This document shows positions 25,259-34,331 of a stretch of 64,000 nt of DNA, one piece after another. How positions within the stretch are numbered: position 1 is the first letter of the stretch; each line of letters begins with the position of its first letter. The notes beneath the pieces were generated by a model that was not told the origin of the DNA, did not search any database, and was given only the letters and a program-made list of their open reading frames with translations. The translations under genes were made by a program, and so were the position numbers. This DNA comes from Porphyromonas uenonis 60-3 (GTDB lineage Bacteria; Bacteroidota; Bacteroidia; Bacteroidales; Porphyromonadaceae), in contig NZ_ACLR01000182.1 in assembly GCF_000174775.1 (NCBI RefSeq), forward strand, positions 1 through 64,000, read 5' to 3'.

Positions 25259-26305
25259 CTAAAGGGCGTAGATCCAGGCTCCTGCGAAGCTATCGGATAG
25301 CGCAGAGACCGTGCGACGCAGCTCGCCTGCACGCTCCTCGGAGGAACGAATGCCAGCGATGACGAGACAGCGAGAGGACTCCTCTACAATCTGCAGAGAG
25401 ATGCCCTCAGTCTGAGCTGGGTCGGCGCTAACCTCTTGGATAAATCGCTCTGCACGCTTAGGTCCTTTGAAGACACCTACGACGACTGCGTGGCTACCTT
25501 GCTGTAGCGCCTCGGCATGTGTAATCAGTAGGGCGTGAGAGGTGGGGGCTTCCGAAGCTTGTTCTGGTGTAGCAGAGACGATCTCTGCTTGTTCTGTAGC
25601 CTTGTTGGATTGCGTGGCTGTTGTCTCGCTACCCGACAAGGCTTGCTTTTGCTCTGTCGTCACCACGCTCGCCTCATCGAGCCAACCGTAAGGTACGAAG
25701 CCTGCACTGTAGCGGTCAGGGTGACTGTCCGAGCTAATGGGGAGTAGGCACAGAAGGCATATAGCACCTGCTACCACCCAATTGGTAGCGGTCCGATTGA
25801 TACGTATCGTCCAGTACTTCCGGTCACCCTTCGCCTCGCTGGCTGGCTCGGCAGTGGCATGCGCGGAGGACGCAACGGCAGAAAGCAAGCAGCTCTGCGG
25901 ATAGAGCCCGTAAGAGTGTATTGACCTGAGCCCTTGGCGCTCCTGTACTGGAGTAAAGAGTAGCTCGCCACTCTCTTGTAGCGTGATGGTGCCGAGGTTG
26001 GAGCCGATAGTCAGAGAGCCCGACTGGTATAGCTGGTGTCTGATGACGGTCACGTCGGAGTCTACCACGAGACGCGCTCTACGCACGGAGAGCCCTAGGG
26101 TACGAGCGTAGCAACTGTCCAGGATGCCGTCACGCTCGACGAGAGAGGCGTTGAAGGAGATGCGCTGCCCTGCTGGCGTGATGATATTGAGATCCAGGTC
26201 ATAGAGTGGAGGCGTTTGCTCCACGATGAAGGCTCCTATCGTGGGGAGTACGACGCAGTCGTGCAGTAGTAGAGCTTGCTCTAAGATATCTCCGATGCGA
26301 TACAT
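25259..26305 (-). CDS. HU-CCDC81 and SPOR domain membrane protein
   Basis: Encodes 348 residues combining two N-terminal HU-like domains of the CCDC81 type (about 1-60 and 62-125, beginning MYRIGDILEQALLLHDCVVL), one membrane helix near 172-192, a Ser/Thr/Glu/Gln-rich linker and a C-terminal SPOR domain (about 275-348; HAVVVGVFKGPKRAERFIQE). SPOR domains bind denuded peptidoglycan at division sites. The HU part would face the cytoplasm and SPOR the periplasm. This arrangement is a recognised Bacteroidetes family; a link between nucleoid or cytoskeleton and septal wall is inference. A TAACTTTG promoter box is at 26405-26412; it converges with the cardiolipin-synthase homologue 19 bp away. Confidence 0.82.
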   Translation of the reverse strand: MYRIGDILEQALLLHDCVVLPTIGAFIVEQTPPLYDLDLNIITPAGQRISFNASLVERDGILDSCYARTLGLSVRRARLVVDSDVTVIRHQLYQSGSLTIGSNLGTITLQESGELLFTPVQERQGLRSIHSYGLYPQSCLLSAVASSAHATAEPASEAKGDRKYWTIRINRTATNWVVAGAICLLCLLPISSDSHPDRYSAGFVPYGWLDEASVVTTEQKQALSGSETTATQSNKATEQAEIVSATPEQASEAPTSHALLITHAEALQQGSHAVVVGVFKGPKRAERFIQEVSADPAQTEGISLQIVEESSRCLVIAGIRSSEERAGELRRTVSALSDSFAGAWIYAL

Positions 26306-26404
26306 TGAGATGTACAGGCTAAGAGTGGATGATTACGAGTCTAGAGAGGCTACCTAGCGTAGCACCCTCGGGGAAAGGGGGCAGAAGACTTCCGCTCCTC
26401 ACCA

Positions 26405-26412
26405 CAAAGTTA
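26405..26412 (-). promoter_or_regulatory. Bacteroidetes -7 promoter box
   Basis: TAACTTTG on the minus strand, about 100 bp upstream of the HU/SPOR gene start. Confidence 0.5.
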
Positions 26413-26501
26413 AGCAATCTCCACGAACTGAAGCGTGTGGTGCGGAGCGGAAGTATCAGTTGTTTCCGTTAAGTGCTTGAAAGCTAGTGATTCGTCGAGA
26501 C

Positions 26502-28358
26502 CTAGTCGTTCATCGAGGCGAGGAACTCAAGGTTTGTCTCCGTCAGCTCGATGCGCTGCTTGAGGAACTCCATCGCCTCCACCGTATTCATGTCAGAGAG
26601 GTGGTTGCGTAGAATCCACATGCGCTGTAGCGTCGTCGAGTCTAGTAGGAGATCGTCACGACGGGTGCTACTAGCGAGGATATCGATAGCGGGGAAGATG
26701 CGCTTATTGGACAAGCGACGGTCAAGCTGTAGCTCCATATTGCCCGCACCCTTGAACTCCTCAAAGATGACGTCATCCATCTTGGATCCCGTCTCGGTCA
26801 GAGCCGTTGCTAAGATGGTGAGACTACCACCGTGCTCGATGTTGCGCGCAGCACCGAAGAAGCGCTTTGGCTTTTGCAGTGCATTCGCCTCGATACCTCC
26901 CGAGAGGATCTTGCCCGAGGTGGGCTGTACCGTATTGTAGGCACGAGCGAGACGGGTGATCGAGTCAAGCATGATGAGCACATCGTGACCGCTCTCGACC
27001 ATGCTCTTCGCCTTAGCGAGCACCAGCTCAGCGAGCTTCACATGGTGGTCAGCAGGCTCGTCAAAGGTCGAGGCGACAACCTCCGCATTGACATTGCGAG
27101 CCATATCTGTCACCTCCTCAGGACGCTCATCGATCAGGAGAATGATCATGTAGACCTCAGGATGATTGGCGGAAATAGCGTTGGCAATGTCCTTGAGCAG
27201 CATTGTCTTACCCGTCTTAGGTTGCGCCACGATGAGGCCGCGCTGTCCCTTGCCGATGGGGGTGACTAGATCCACGATGCGCATAGCGGTCTTGTCGTAG
27301 ACAGCCGCGATGCCCTGAGACTCTAGCTTGAACTTCTCCTCTGGGAAGAGGGGAGTCAGCATGTCAAAAGAGACACGATCCAGATTGTCCTTAGGATGGC
27401 GACCATTGACGAGCAGGATGTTCTGGAGTAGGAAGTACTTCTCGCTCCCCTTGGGCGGGCGGATGCTACCCTCGATGACGTCACCCGTCTTAAGGTGCCA
27501 CTTCTTGATCATGTCCCCTGGGACGTAGATGTCGTCTGGCGAGGGGAAGTAGTTGTAGTCCGAGCTGCGGAGGAAGCCGTATCCATCTTGAGCGACCTCT
27601 AGTAGTCCGCTAGCGGTCAGTATGTTGGAGAAGTCGTATGAGGGCTCCTCCTCTTCCTCTTTGCTCTTGTTGTTTTGCTGCTTAGCCTTGTGAGATGGAT
27701 CGTCAGAGTCGACCTCCTTCTCTCGCGGCTCCTTGTGCGACTCGCCTAGCACCTCGCCTAGCAGTGAGTCTGCGTCGGGATGGGTGAAGACCATGGGCGT
27801 CTCCTCCGCATGCTCCTGCTTGTCCTCCTCATTGTCAGACTGATCAGCAGGCTCTGGGCGCTTGTTGTTTCGGTTGTTGCGCTCTTTGTTCTCCTTGTTA
27901 TTGTTGCGCTCCTTATTATTGTTGCGCTTCGAGCGATTGGACTCTTGAGGCTTGGAGTCGCCTTCCTCGGACTGAGCTGCCGCAGCCTCCTCAACGATAG
28001 CGATAGCCTCCTGACGGTCTATCTCTGTCGGCTGGTCAGTTGTGTCACCCTTGGCGGAGCGCTTGTTCTGTCGTGAGTTGGAGCGACTCTTACGCTCGGG
28101 GCGCTCCTTCTCATCTTTAGACTCTTTCGTCTCCTCCTTGTTGGTGCGGTTACTGCGTGAGTCGCTCTGCTTGCGCTTCTTGCTCTGCTGTTGCTGCTCG
28201 ACCGTTTGCGTAGCGACAGCTTCGGCCTGTGCGTCTAGGATCTGGTAGATGATCTCCTTCTTTTCGGAGGCCATCTTGGTAATCTCAAGCTGGGAGGCAA
28301 TCTCTTTGAGTTGCTCTTCCGTCATTCCGTTGAGATCTACAATGGTATACTTCTGCAT
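26502..28358 (-). CDS. rho: Transcription termination factor Rho with long disordered insert
   Basis: Hexameric RNA helicase that ends transcription. I start at 28358 ([11 protein letters not shown]), which begins the Rho N-terminal helical domain, not at an in-frame ATG 13 codons earlier. The protein is 618 residues. Residues about 45-240 are a low-complexity region very rich in N, K, R, E, S and Q; then the cold-shock RNA-binding domain ([20 protein letters not shown]), Walker A ([11 protein letters not shown]), Walker B ([15 protein letters not shown]) and the Q/R-loop region are intact. A long Rho insert is typical of Bacteroides-group bacteria, where it has been reported to drive phase separation. 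The promoter lies near 28750, giving a leader of about 380 nt. Confidence 0.97.
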   Translation of the reverse strand: MQKYTIVDLNGMTEEQLKEIASQLEITKMASEKKEIIYQILDAQAEAVATQTVEQQQQSKKRKQSDSRSNRTNKEETKESKDEKERPERKSRSNSRQNKRSAKGDTTDQPTEIDRQEAIAIVEEAAAAQSEEGDSKPQESNRSKRNNNKERNNNKENKERNNRNNKRPEPADQSDNEEDKQEHAEETPMVFTHPDADSLLGEVLGESHKEPREKEVDSDDPSHKAKQQNNKSKEEEEEPSYDFSNILTASGLLEVAQDGYGFLRSSDYNYFPSPDDIYVPGDMIKKWHLKTGDVIEGSIRPPKGSEKYFLLQNILLVNGRHPKDNLDRVSFDMLTPLFPEEKFKLESQGIAAVYDKTAMRIVDLVTPIGKGQRGLIVAQPKTGKTMLLKDIANAISANHPEVYMIILLIDERPEEVTDMARNVNAEVVASTFDEPADHHVKLAELVLAKAKSMVESGHDVLIMLDSITRLARAYNTVQPTSGKILSGGIEANALQKPKRFFGAARNIEHGGSLTILATALTETGSKMDDVIFEEFKGAGNMELQLDRRLSNKRIFPAIDILASSTRRDDLLLDSTTLQRMWILRNHLSDMNTVEAMEFLKQRIELTETNLEFLASMND

Positions 28359-28748
28359 GGTGTGTAATATGTTTGCTGGATAAATGCACCTTACCACTTA
28401 CTGCAAAAGGCTATCACATTATAGCGCAGAGTCACTGTGTGAAGCTATAAGCGAGATGATAGAGGCAAGGGAACCAACTCACTAGCAGGAGCTGTGGCGA
28501 GACAGACTAGCTAGGATGAGGGGCTTACCTAAGTAAGGTGTGTCATATGAATAGGGGTAAGTGATGGGTCAGTCCTGTGTGATGTCGGACGCTCTGCTCG
28601 GTCGTTGTCATCTAGGTCGATACAGAGCCACAACTACCTCCGTGGCAGATCGTAAGCCTCTCCATATGAGCTGTATGGTACTGTGAGACTAATTGTCGCC
28701 GTACAGCTGGTGAGCGCATTGATCTAGTGACTCATCCACTTCTACCAG

Positions 28749-28756
28749 CAAAGGTA
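28749..28756 (-). promoter_or_regulatory. Probable rho promoter with a long leader
   Basis: TACCTTTG on the minus strand, 391 bp upstream of the rho ATG. No closer match to TAnnTTTG is present, so the mRNA leader would be about 380 nt, a plausible site for autoregulation. Confidence 0.5.
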
Positions 28757-28796
28757 CGAAAAAGCGCGCAGATAGAGCATCCCCCGCCTCTGTCTT

Positions 28797-28826
28797 CTAA
28801 TCTCTAACTTCTAACCTCTCTAATCC
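28797..28826. repeat. Short heptamer run
   Basis: TCTAATCTCTAACTTC followed by TAACCTCTCTAATC, C-rich orientation of the TTAGAGR family. The 28398-29170 gap contains this, the rho leader and promoter, a palindromic array and a terminator; no gene is supported. Confidence 0.65.
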
Positions 28827-28923
28827 TTCCTTCCATAAAAAACATTGCTGTCTGGTAAGAGTCTCTTGGAGGCTCGAGTAGGTCGTCCTACAGAAATGAG
28901 CTAACTATCCGTACCACTTGGGT

Positions 28924-29025
28924 GAAACAAAAGTTTCATGCCTCGTGGCACAAAAGTTTCATACGGGAGAAACTCTAGTTTCATGGCTAAGAAACTAGAG
29001 TTTCATCGGAGGAAACTGGAGACTG
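28924..29025. repeat. Second array of 22-bp palindromic units
   Basis: Five imperfect units start at 28924, 28947, 28969, 28991 and 29012 (spacing 21-23 bp). The palindromes are GAAACAAAAGTTTC, GGCACAAAAGTTTC, GAAACTCTAGTTTC, GAAACTAGAGTTTC and a decayed GAAACTGGAGACTG. Same family as 2048-2179 with more divergent linkers. Confidence 0.8.
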
Positions 29026-29060
29026 GTCGAAGTCAAGTATTCGAACAGCAATAATGAAAA

Positions 29061-29113
29061 AGGACGCACGGATCGCGCCTATCCCATGAGCGGGTGACAC
29101 GTCCGTGCGTCCT
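29061..29113 (-). terminator. Terminator of the BspA-like gene
   Basis: AGGACGCACGGA (29061-29072) pairs perfectly with TCCGTGCGTCCT (29102-29113). On the minus strand the stem is followed by TTTTTC. Confidence 0.75.
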
Positions 29114-29170
29114 GACGGGTTGCCTCCTATATAGTAAGGTTAGGAAGCTTTGATGAGAGTGCTACATACC

Positions 29171-31801
29171 TTACTTGACACAGACCTTTGCTGTGGTCGT
29201 GCCGATAGAGAGCAGATATACGCCAGCTTGTGGTGCGGTGAGCGTGCAGAGCTTGTCGGCTACGGTGCGCTGCTCGATGAGACGACCTGCGTAGTCGTAG
29301 AGAGCGACGGTACCGAGCGCCTTGTCTGTGTTGTTGGTTAGGGTAATACTCTGACCCTCTAGGGCAATAGTTACGTTGGCATTGGCTGCTGTAGGAGCAT
29401 CGATGGCGTTGCCTTCTTCCACCTTGGCGTAGTAGGCTACGATGCGTAGATTCTTCGTAGCCTTGGTTGTGTACTCTAGTGAGCCATCGACAGGGTTGAT
29501 GCGCTCCCTATTGACCATCCAGTAGTCTAGACGGTAGCCCTTGTCGGGCTCGACATAGACACGTATATCCATATTCTCAGGAGCTTTGCTCTTGAGAGCA
29601 CTACGTACACCGCCTATCTCTAGGTAGATAGGACCGCCGTTGCCCTCCTGTGACACATCGATCGTGTAGTAGACCTTGTCACGCTCGAAGAGAACCTCGA
29701 CGACATAGTCCTTGCCCGAGATGACCTGCCACTGATTGTTTTCAGCAGGCTTGGGCCCCTCCTGACCATTGACGAACCACTTCTTGACGTGGTAGTGCTC
29801 CGCAGGGTGTGCGGTGAAGATGATTGTCTCAGACTCTCCAACAGCTGTCGTAGCTCCTGAGTCAAGAGGCTTCCCCTTGTAGGTAGCTGTAATCGTGCCT
29901 CCCACGTTGTCTCGTACAGAGTAGGTGACGATATAGGGACGATGGACGAACTCGACCGTAACCTCTGTTGGCTTTTCGATGTTGAACGTATACGTCTGGA
30001 CGTTTTGCTCGCCAGCGGTCATAGGGGTCTCTGTACCATTGAACTTAAAGCTTTTGACGATGTAGTCACGCTCTGGATCTGCGGTAAGGGTGATAGCCGT
30101 ATGCTCCTCAACCTCTGTCTGCGAAGGTATTGCTACGCCTGTAGCCGTTGTTGCCTTGAGGGTGCCATGCTCTCCGATGACACGATAGGTGAGGAGGTAC
30201 TTCTTGACCTGTGGCTCTGTGCCTGGGATGGGGACGATGTGGAAGTCCTTCCACACATTAGCCGCCTTGTAAGCCTCTTGCGCATCACCAGGTACGAAGA
30301 GATTGATGGTACTGATGTTCGCAGGCTTGAGCCCATTGAAGGCTTTGTTGATAGCCTTAGGAGGCTGCACCGCCTCGATAGTAATATCTGTCAGCGCTGT
30401 ACAGTGAGCAAATGCGCCAAAAACAACCTCTGTGGTCTTGGCTCCGAGATACACTTTCGCAAGAGCCTTACAGCTGGCGAAGCAAGTGTGAGGTACGACA
30501 GCAACATTGGGTAGACGCACCTCGGTGAGTCCAGAGCCAGAGAAGCTCTCTGTGTCTAGCGTCGTCAGTGTCTCAGGCCAGGGGAATGTGGTGAGTGCGG
30601 TACACTCCTTAAAGGCATATTTGCCAATAGAGGTGAGTGCAGGCATCGGGCTGATCTTACTTAGGCTGCGATTCTGTGCAAAGGCGCTATCGCATATCTT
30701 AGTCACTTGAGTGCCGAGGACGACTTCCTCCAGCTTATACATCTGAGCAAGAGCTCTCTCACCAACCACCTTGAGGGTGTGAGGGAGTGTCACCTTGCGA
30801 ACGAGGGGCATATTATAAAAAGCAGCCTCGGGGAGCTGCTCCTCGGCAAAGGTCGCATCTGCGATGTTGATCTCTGTCAGATTGCCCATGTTGTCTCGTA
30901 TTGTCTTGCAGTCCTCAGCATTCATCGGACCAGATACCGTGATGGACTGGCACTTGAGGAGATCCATCCCCTGCATCAGCTTAGCTAGAGAACCAGCCTC
31001 GGTGAGCTGTACGACAGGGTGTATCGGGTCGTAGCTAGGCTGAGGCGTGCTGGCGTCACGGAAGGTGATGCGCATCACGGCACGATCCTTCTGTCCACGA
31101 TCAGCGGTCTCACCGAGTACACCGACGAAGCCCTCCTTGATAGCCTTATCTGTCGCTTTATTGATCGTGCGGACGGGCATCTCTTTGACATTCTTAGGAT
31201 AGCTGCAGAACTCAATCATGGATCTGCCTGGACCATCGACAGCGGACTTACTAGCCTTAGAGCGTACGGAGAGGAGGATAGACTGCCCTGTGTAGACAAA
31301 AGGCTTGTCGAGCTCTAGCTCTAGCGTGTGATAGGCTACACCAGCCTTTGAGGTCTCGTTATTACCACTGATGGTCATGTCCATCAGATCGAGCGTGATC
31401 GTCTTCTTCATATAGAGATCCTGCGCTGGATTGATAGGTAGCCAGTGGTACTTGCCCGATACTGGCACAAAGTGGTCATCGGGGACGTTGGTGAGGTAGA
31501 TCTGTAGGTCGTTGGTGTACTCCGTATTGTAGGACTCACCATCAGATAGGTAGATCTGGAAGGCGAGCTTGGTGATCTCCTTGCCCTCTAGTCCTTGTAG
31601 CTCCGCAGCGGTGTAGATCTGCTGGGTGACGCTACTGAGGTAATCAAAGTCAAAGGGCGCCGTCTGCCCGACACTCTGATTGAAGTGTGACGAGGGATTG
31701 GCAAAGTCCCCCAGGTCTATGGTCTGCGCCTGTAGCTGCCCGATGAGCGGGAGCAGGAGGCACAAGAGCAATGTACTAAAACGTAGTCGTTTCTGTTGCA
31801 T
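29171..31801 (-). CDS. BspA-like leucine-rich repeat surface protein with T9SS tail
   Basis: Encodes 876 residues with a signal peptide (LLCLLLPLIGQLQAQ). The N-terminal 250 residues form a beta-rich domain seen in Bacteroidales surface proteins. Residues about 310-500 are BspA/LRR_5 repeats (LTSIGKYAFKECTALTTF; VVPHTCFASCKALAKVYLG). Three InlB-type beta repeats follow at about 540-800 (ITLTADPERDYIVKSFKFNG; IIFTAHPAEHYHVKKWFVNG; IRVYVEPDKGYRLDYWMVN). The last 75 residues (VALYDYAGRLIEQ, LTAPQAGVYLLSIG, KVCVK) look like a T9SS C-terminal signal. BspA-type repeats bind host matrix proteins in Tannerella; binding here is inferred. Promoter at 31871, terminator at 29061. Confidence 0.87.
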   Translation of the reverse strand: MQQKRLRFSTLLLCLLLPLIGQLQAQTIDLGDFANPSSHFNQSVGQTAPFDFDYLSSVTQQIYTAAELQGLEGKEITKLAFQIYLSDGESYNTEYTNDLQIYLTNVPDDHFVPVSGKYHWLPINPAQDLYMKKTITLDLMDMTISGNNETSKAGVAYHTLELELDKPFVYTGQSILLSVRSKASKSAVDGPGRSMIEFCSYPKNVKEMPVRTINKATDKAIKEGFVGVLGETADRGQKDRAVMRITFRDASTPQPSYDPIHPVVQLTEAGSLAKLMQGMDLLKCQSITVSGPMNAEDCKTIRDNMGNLTEINIADATFAEEQLPEAAFYNMPLVRKVTLPHTLKVVGERALAQMYKLEEVVLGTQVTKICDSAFAQNRSLSKISPMPALTSIGKYAFKECTALTTFPWPETLTTLDTESFSGSGLTEVRLPNVAVVPHTCFASCKALAKVYLGAKTTEVVFGAFAHCTALTDITIEAVQPPKAINKAFNGLKPANISTINLFVPGDAQEAYKAANVWKDFHIVPIPGTEPQVKKYLLTYRVIGEHGTLKATTATGVAIPSQTEVEEHTAITLTADPERDYIVKSFKFNGTETPMTAGEQNVQTYTFNIEKPTEVTVEFVHRPYIVTYSVRDNVGGTITATYKGKPLDSGATTAVGESETIIFTAHPAEHYHVKKWFVNGQEGPKPAENNQWQVISGKDYVVEVLFERDKVYYTIDVSQEGNGGPIYLEIGGVRSALKSKAPENMDIRVYVEPDKGYRLDYWMVNRERINPVDGSLEYTTKATKNLRIVAYYAKVEEGNAIDAPTAANANVTIALEGQSITLTNNTDKALGTVALYDYAGRLIEQRTVADKLCTLTAPQAGVYLLSIGTTTAKVCVK

Positions 31802-31870
31802 AGATAGATGTTTATTTGAATAGTAGTGACTGGGGAGCTGTGCAACTCTGTGAGCCCCCCTTTATCTATG

Positions 31871-31878
31871 CAAAGTTA
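31871..31878 (-). promoter_or_regulatory. Promoter of the BspA-like gene
   Basis: TAACTTTG on the minus strand, 70 bp before the start at 31801. The 31802-32239 gap otherwise holds only the tRNA promoter and leader. Confidence 0.55.
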
Positions 31879-32141
31879 CGGGCTATTATCTCTGCCGAAA
31901 ATACCTAACAGTGCTGATTTGCTTCGTATTGAATACCTAGGTATAACTAACTAGGCTCGGCAAAAGTCGTAGGGGCGGGGAGCGCTTAAGCGGAAAGGGG
32001 GGCGGATAAATTGATTGAGATGGTCGATTTTATAGTCTATTTGGTTGAATATCTTGATGTTGTATGGCTATTTGTGGTGGTGTCTCTCCATTATCTCCAA
32101 AGAAAGTTGCGGAAAGGGCTTGCAGGTTCCGAAAAATGTTG

Positions 32142-32149
32142 TACCTTTG
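32142..32149 (+). promoter_or_regulatory. Promoter of the tRNA-Arg gene
   Basis: TACCTTTG -7 box. The precursor would carry a 5' leader of roughly 85 nt before the tRNA at 32240. Confidence 0.6.
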
Positions 32150-32239
32150 CATCTGCAAACGGGGAGGAACGCCTCACTCTTGTGAGCTTCCGATTGTTTC
32201 AACCCCCTTGTTTGTCGTTTTAAGGGTTTAGTTTTCATC

Positions 32240-32313
32240 GGCCGCGTAGCTCAACTGAATAGAGCTTTTGACTACGGATCAAAGGGTTGCAGGTTTGAAT
32301 CCTGCCGCGGTCA
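32240..32313 (+). tRNA. tRNA-Arg (anticodon ACG)
   Basis: A 74-nt cloverleaf can be folded by hand. The acceptor stem GGCCGCG pairs with CGCGGTC, discriminator A; the D stem is GCTC/GAGC; the anticodon stem TTTGA/TCAAA closes the loop CTACGGA, giving anticodon ACG (read ICG after deamination); the T stem is GCAGG/CCTGC around TTTGAAT. CCA is not encoded. A strong hairpin follows immediately at 32315. Confidence 0.95.
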
Positions 32314-32314
32314 C

Positions 32315-32347
32315 AAAGAGAGCCTCCTGTGATGGGAGGCTCTCTTT
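32315..32347 (+). terminator. Bidirectional terminator between tRNA-Arg and the S41 peptidase gene
   Basis: AAAGAGAGCCTCC (32315-32327) pairs perfectly with GGAGGCTCTCTTT (32335-32347). Symmetrical A and T ends let it serve both the tRNA (plus) and the convergent S41 gene (minus). Confidence 0.85.
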
Positions 32348-32371
32348 GCGTCTATAGGTATGATGAGTTAG

Positions 32372-33430
32372 TTACTTATTGCCTTTGAGGAGTAGGGCGA
32401 TGGCACGCTCTATGAGTGCATCTTGCTGCTTAGCCGTCGCCTCCTCGGTTTGCTCCTGAATGATGTGTGGCTCGATGCCTCCCTCGATGCTCTGTCGCTG
32501 AGCATCGTACATACGCGAGGAGGAGTAGCGTAGCCACCAGCCGTTGGGCAGTTCGCTACTACGAGGCAGACCACCGCCGCCACCCGTACGGTCTCCCATG
32601 AAGAGGACGTGACGGGTCGTCCCCTTGACATAAGCTACCAGCGAATTGGCCGCACTGTAAGTGCCTCGATCCACGAGGATCACGGTGGGGCGCTGCCAGC
32701 TGATAGGGGCACGGGCGAGCTGGATCTCCTTGAGCGGCCCGAAGTCTTGGTGGCCAGGCCCAGTCTTCGTACTCATATATCCGACGACCGTGTCGGAGGG
32801 GATCAAGACACTAGCTAGACGATCGGCATTGGAGAGCAGTCCACCGCCATTGCTACGCATATCAATGATCAAGCCACGGCAGTGCGCCAGCCGTGTGAAG
32901 ACCGCATGCAGATGAACCAAGGAGATACTGGAAGAGAAGGAGGGGATGACCATATAGCCGATTGAGTCGGAGGCGTGGCCATTGTAGGTGATAGGCGCAT
33001 AGTAGATAGAACCTGCACGACGCATGTGAGGCTGCAGGTAAAGGTTGCGTATGCGACTATCTAGACAGTGTCTAGCCCCTTTGCGAATGTTCCAGCCTCC
33101 TACGTCAAAGGGCGCAAAGAGGTTTACATGCCCATCCTTGAGGTGACACATCAGCTCTACCATCAGGTCGAAGAACTCATCCTCCGACTGGCACTGCGCA
33201 ACCCGTGGCGTGTAGATCGCCTTGAGGTCGCTCCAGGTGGTATCGCCCGAGGATGGTAGCTTATCGTCAAAGAAGCAGTAGCCCTCGTCTAGTATGGTCC
33301 AAAGCGCTAAGAAGTTGGTCTGATAGTCCTTAGTGTATCGCTGCTCCTTAGGCTCCTGTGTGCAGGCTATTAGCAGTAGTGGCAGGAGGAGCAGGCCGAC
33401 AAGCCCGCTTTGTAGTCTCGATAGATTCAT
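32372..33430 (-). CDS. S41 family peptidase, lipoprotein
   Basis: Encodes 352 residues with a lipoprotein signal (LLLLPLLLIACTQ, lipidated Cys near 23), so it should sit in the envelope. The C-terminal half is a C-terminal-processing-peptidase-like domain: GYMVIPSFSS, LIIDMRSNGGG near 190-200, and VDRGTYSAANSLVAY with the presumed catalytic serine in TYSAA. No PDZ domain is obvious, unlike classical Prc/CtpA. GDRTGGGGGLPRSS follows the active site. It overlaps the upstream DUF3316 gene as ATGA and is last in a likely parC-DUF3316-S41 run. Substrate unknown. Confidence 0.85.
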   Translation of the reverse strand: MNLSRLQSGLVGLLLLPLLLIACTQEPKEQRYTKDYQTNFLALWTILDEGYCFFDDKLPSSGDTTWSDLKAIYTPRVAQCQSEDEFFDLMVELMCHLKDGHVNLFAPFDVGGWNIRKGARHCLDSRIRNLYLQPHMRRAGSIYYAPITYNGHASDSIGYMVIPSFSSSISLVHLHAVFTRLAHCRGLIIDMRSNGGGLLSNADRLASVLIPSDTVVGYMSTKTGPGHQDFGPLKEIQLARAPISWQRPTVILVDRGTYSAANSLVAYVKGTTRHVLFMGDRTGGGGGLPRSSELPNGWWLRYSSSRMYDAQRQSIEGGIEPHIIQEQTEEATAKQQDALIERAIALLLKGNK

Positions 33431-34314
33431 AAGCTGATGGCAGTCGTGTGGTTGGTACTTTGGACCTCTTGATAACCTCTAAATGGACGGAAGTAAGTGG
33501 CCAAGCCTACACCGAGATAGTGCCCCGAGAAGCCTCGGTAGATGGAGTGGATCCGTCTTGCCGAGTCGGTATAGTCGTAGCTCATGCGTAGCGTCATGAT
33601 GCGCCATATGGGGATGTCCAAAGACAGTCCTATCTGGTAGTAGTGGCGCCGCCCGAAGGTGTGTGGCGCAATGTGGTTGATGATCTTGTCGTAGTAGTAG
33701 GCCTGCAGGTAAGACTCATTGTAATAAGGGGCGAAGCCTAGCCCCGCCAGTGCCGAGGTCATCTGCAGGCGCAGGTCAGCGACAAACCATCCGATGTGCA
33801 GTCGGTAGGCTGCCAAGGCTTGTGCCGTCAGGTCGCCATTGAGTTGCTGATCGACTGGGTTGTTTTGGTTGCGCCCGTTATAGGAGGTTGCGGCTTCGAC
33901 TAGGACGCCAGGCCCTACACCGAGGACTAGCCCAAAGGGCAGGCGCCACTGATGTACGAAGCTCCACTTTGTGTCAAAAGCAATATGCCTGGTGGCACTG
34001 TTGCGTGCAGGATTGAGGAGCTGAGCATAGGAGACCTGCGTGCTCTGCATGACGAGCCACTCGGGGTGCGACTGCGTGAGTGGCGCCTCCGAGGAGAGTC
34101 GGTAGCCCAGAGATTGACCACGATAGGAGAGCGGTGAGAGATACTCGTTGTATAGCTTATTCCATCCGAAGCGAAAGTCGTGCGCTAGGTAGAGTAGTCG
34201 GTGCGGCGCAGTGACCGTCGTGTCCGCCTCTTGTGCAGAGAGCGAGGCGCTGGTGCCTAGCAGTGATAGCCCCACGCAAAGTGCTAGCAGGATCTGTCGT
34301 AATCTCTGTGTCAT
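33427..34314 (-). CDS. DUF3316 outer-membrane beta-barrel protein
   Basis: Encodes 295 residues with a signal peptide (LALCVGLSLLGTSASLSAQ). The mature protein alternates hydrophobic and polar residues with many aromatic strand ends (HQWRLPFGLVLGVGPGVLVE; YLGVGLATYFRPF), typical of an outer-membrane barrel. Its layout fits the Bacteroidales DUF3316 family. No function is known. It starts 17 bp after parC ends and its stop overlaps the S41 peptidase start, so the barrel and the peptidase are probably coupled. Confidence 0.72.
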   Translation of the reverse strand: MTQRLRQILLALCVGLSLLGTSASLSAQEADTTVTAPHRLLYLAHDFRFGWNKLYNEYLSPLSYRGQSLGYRLSSEAPLTQSHPEWLVMQSTQVSYAQLLNPARNSATRHIAFDTKWSFVHQWRLPFGLVLGVGPGVLVEAATSYNGRNQNNPVDQQLNGDLTAQALAAYRLHIGWFVADLRLQMTSALAGLGFAPYYNESYLQAYYYDKIINHIAPHTFGRRHYYQIGLSLDIPIWRIMTLRMSYDYTDSARRIHSIYRGFSGHYLGVGLATYFRPFRGYQEVQSTNHTTAISL

Positions 34315-34331
34315 AGCTCGTGATGCTTAGT

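Noticed and set aside
29942-30514. A 190-codon open frame opposite the BspA-like gene
   Set aside because: Shadow frame with cysteine-rich unstructured composition and no promoter.
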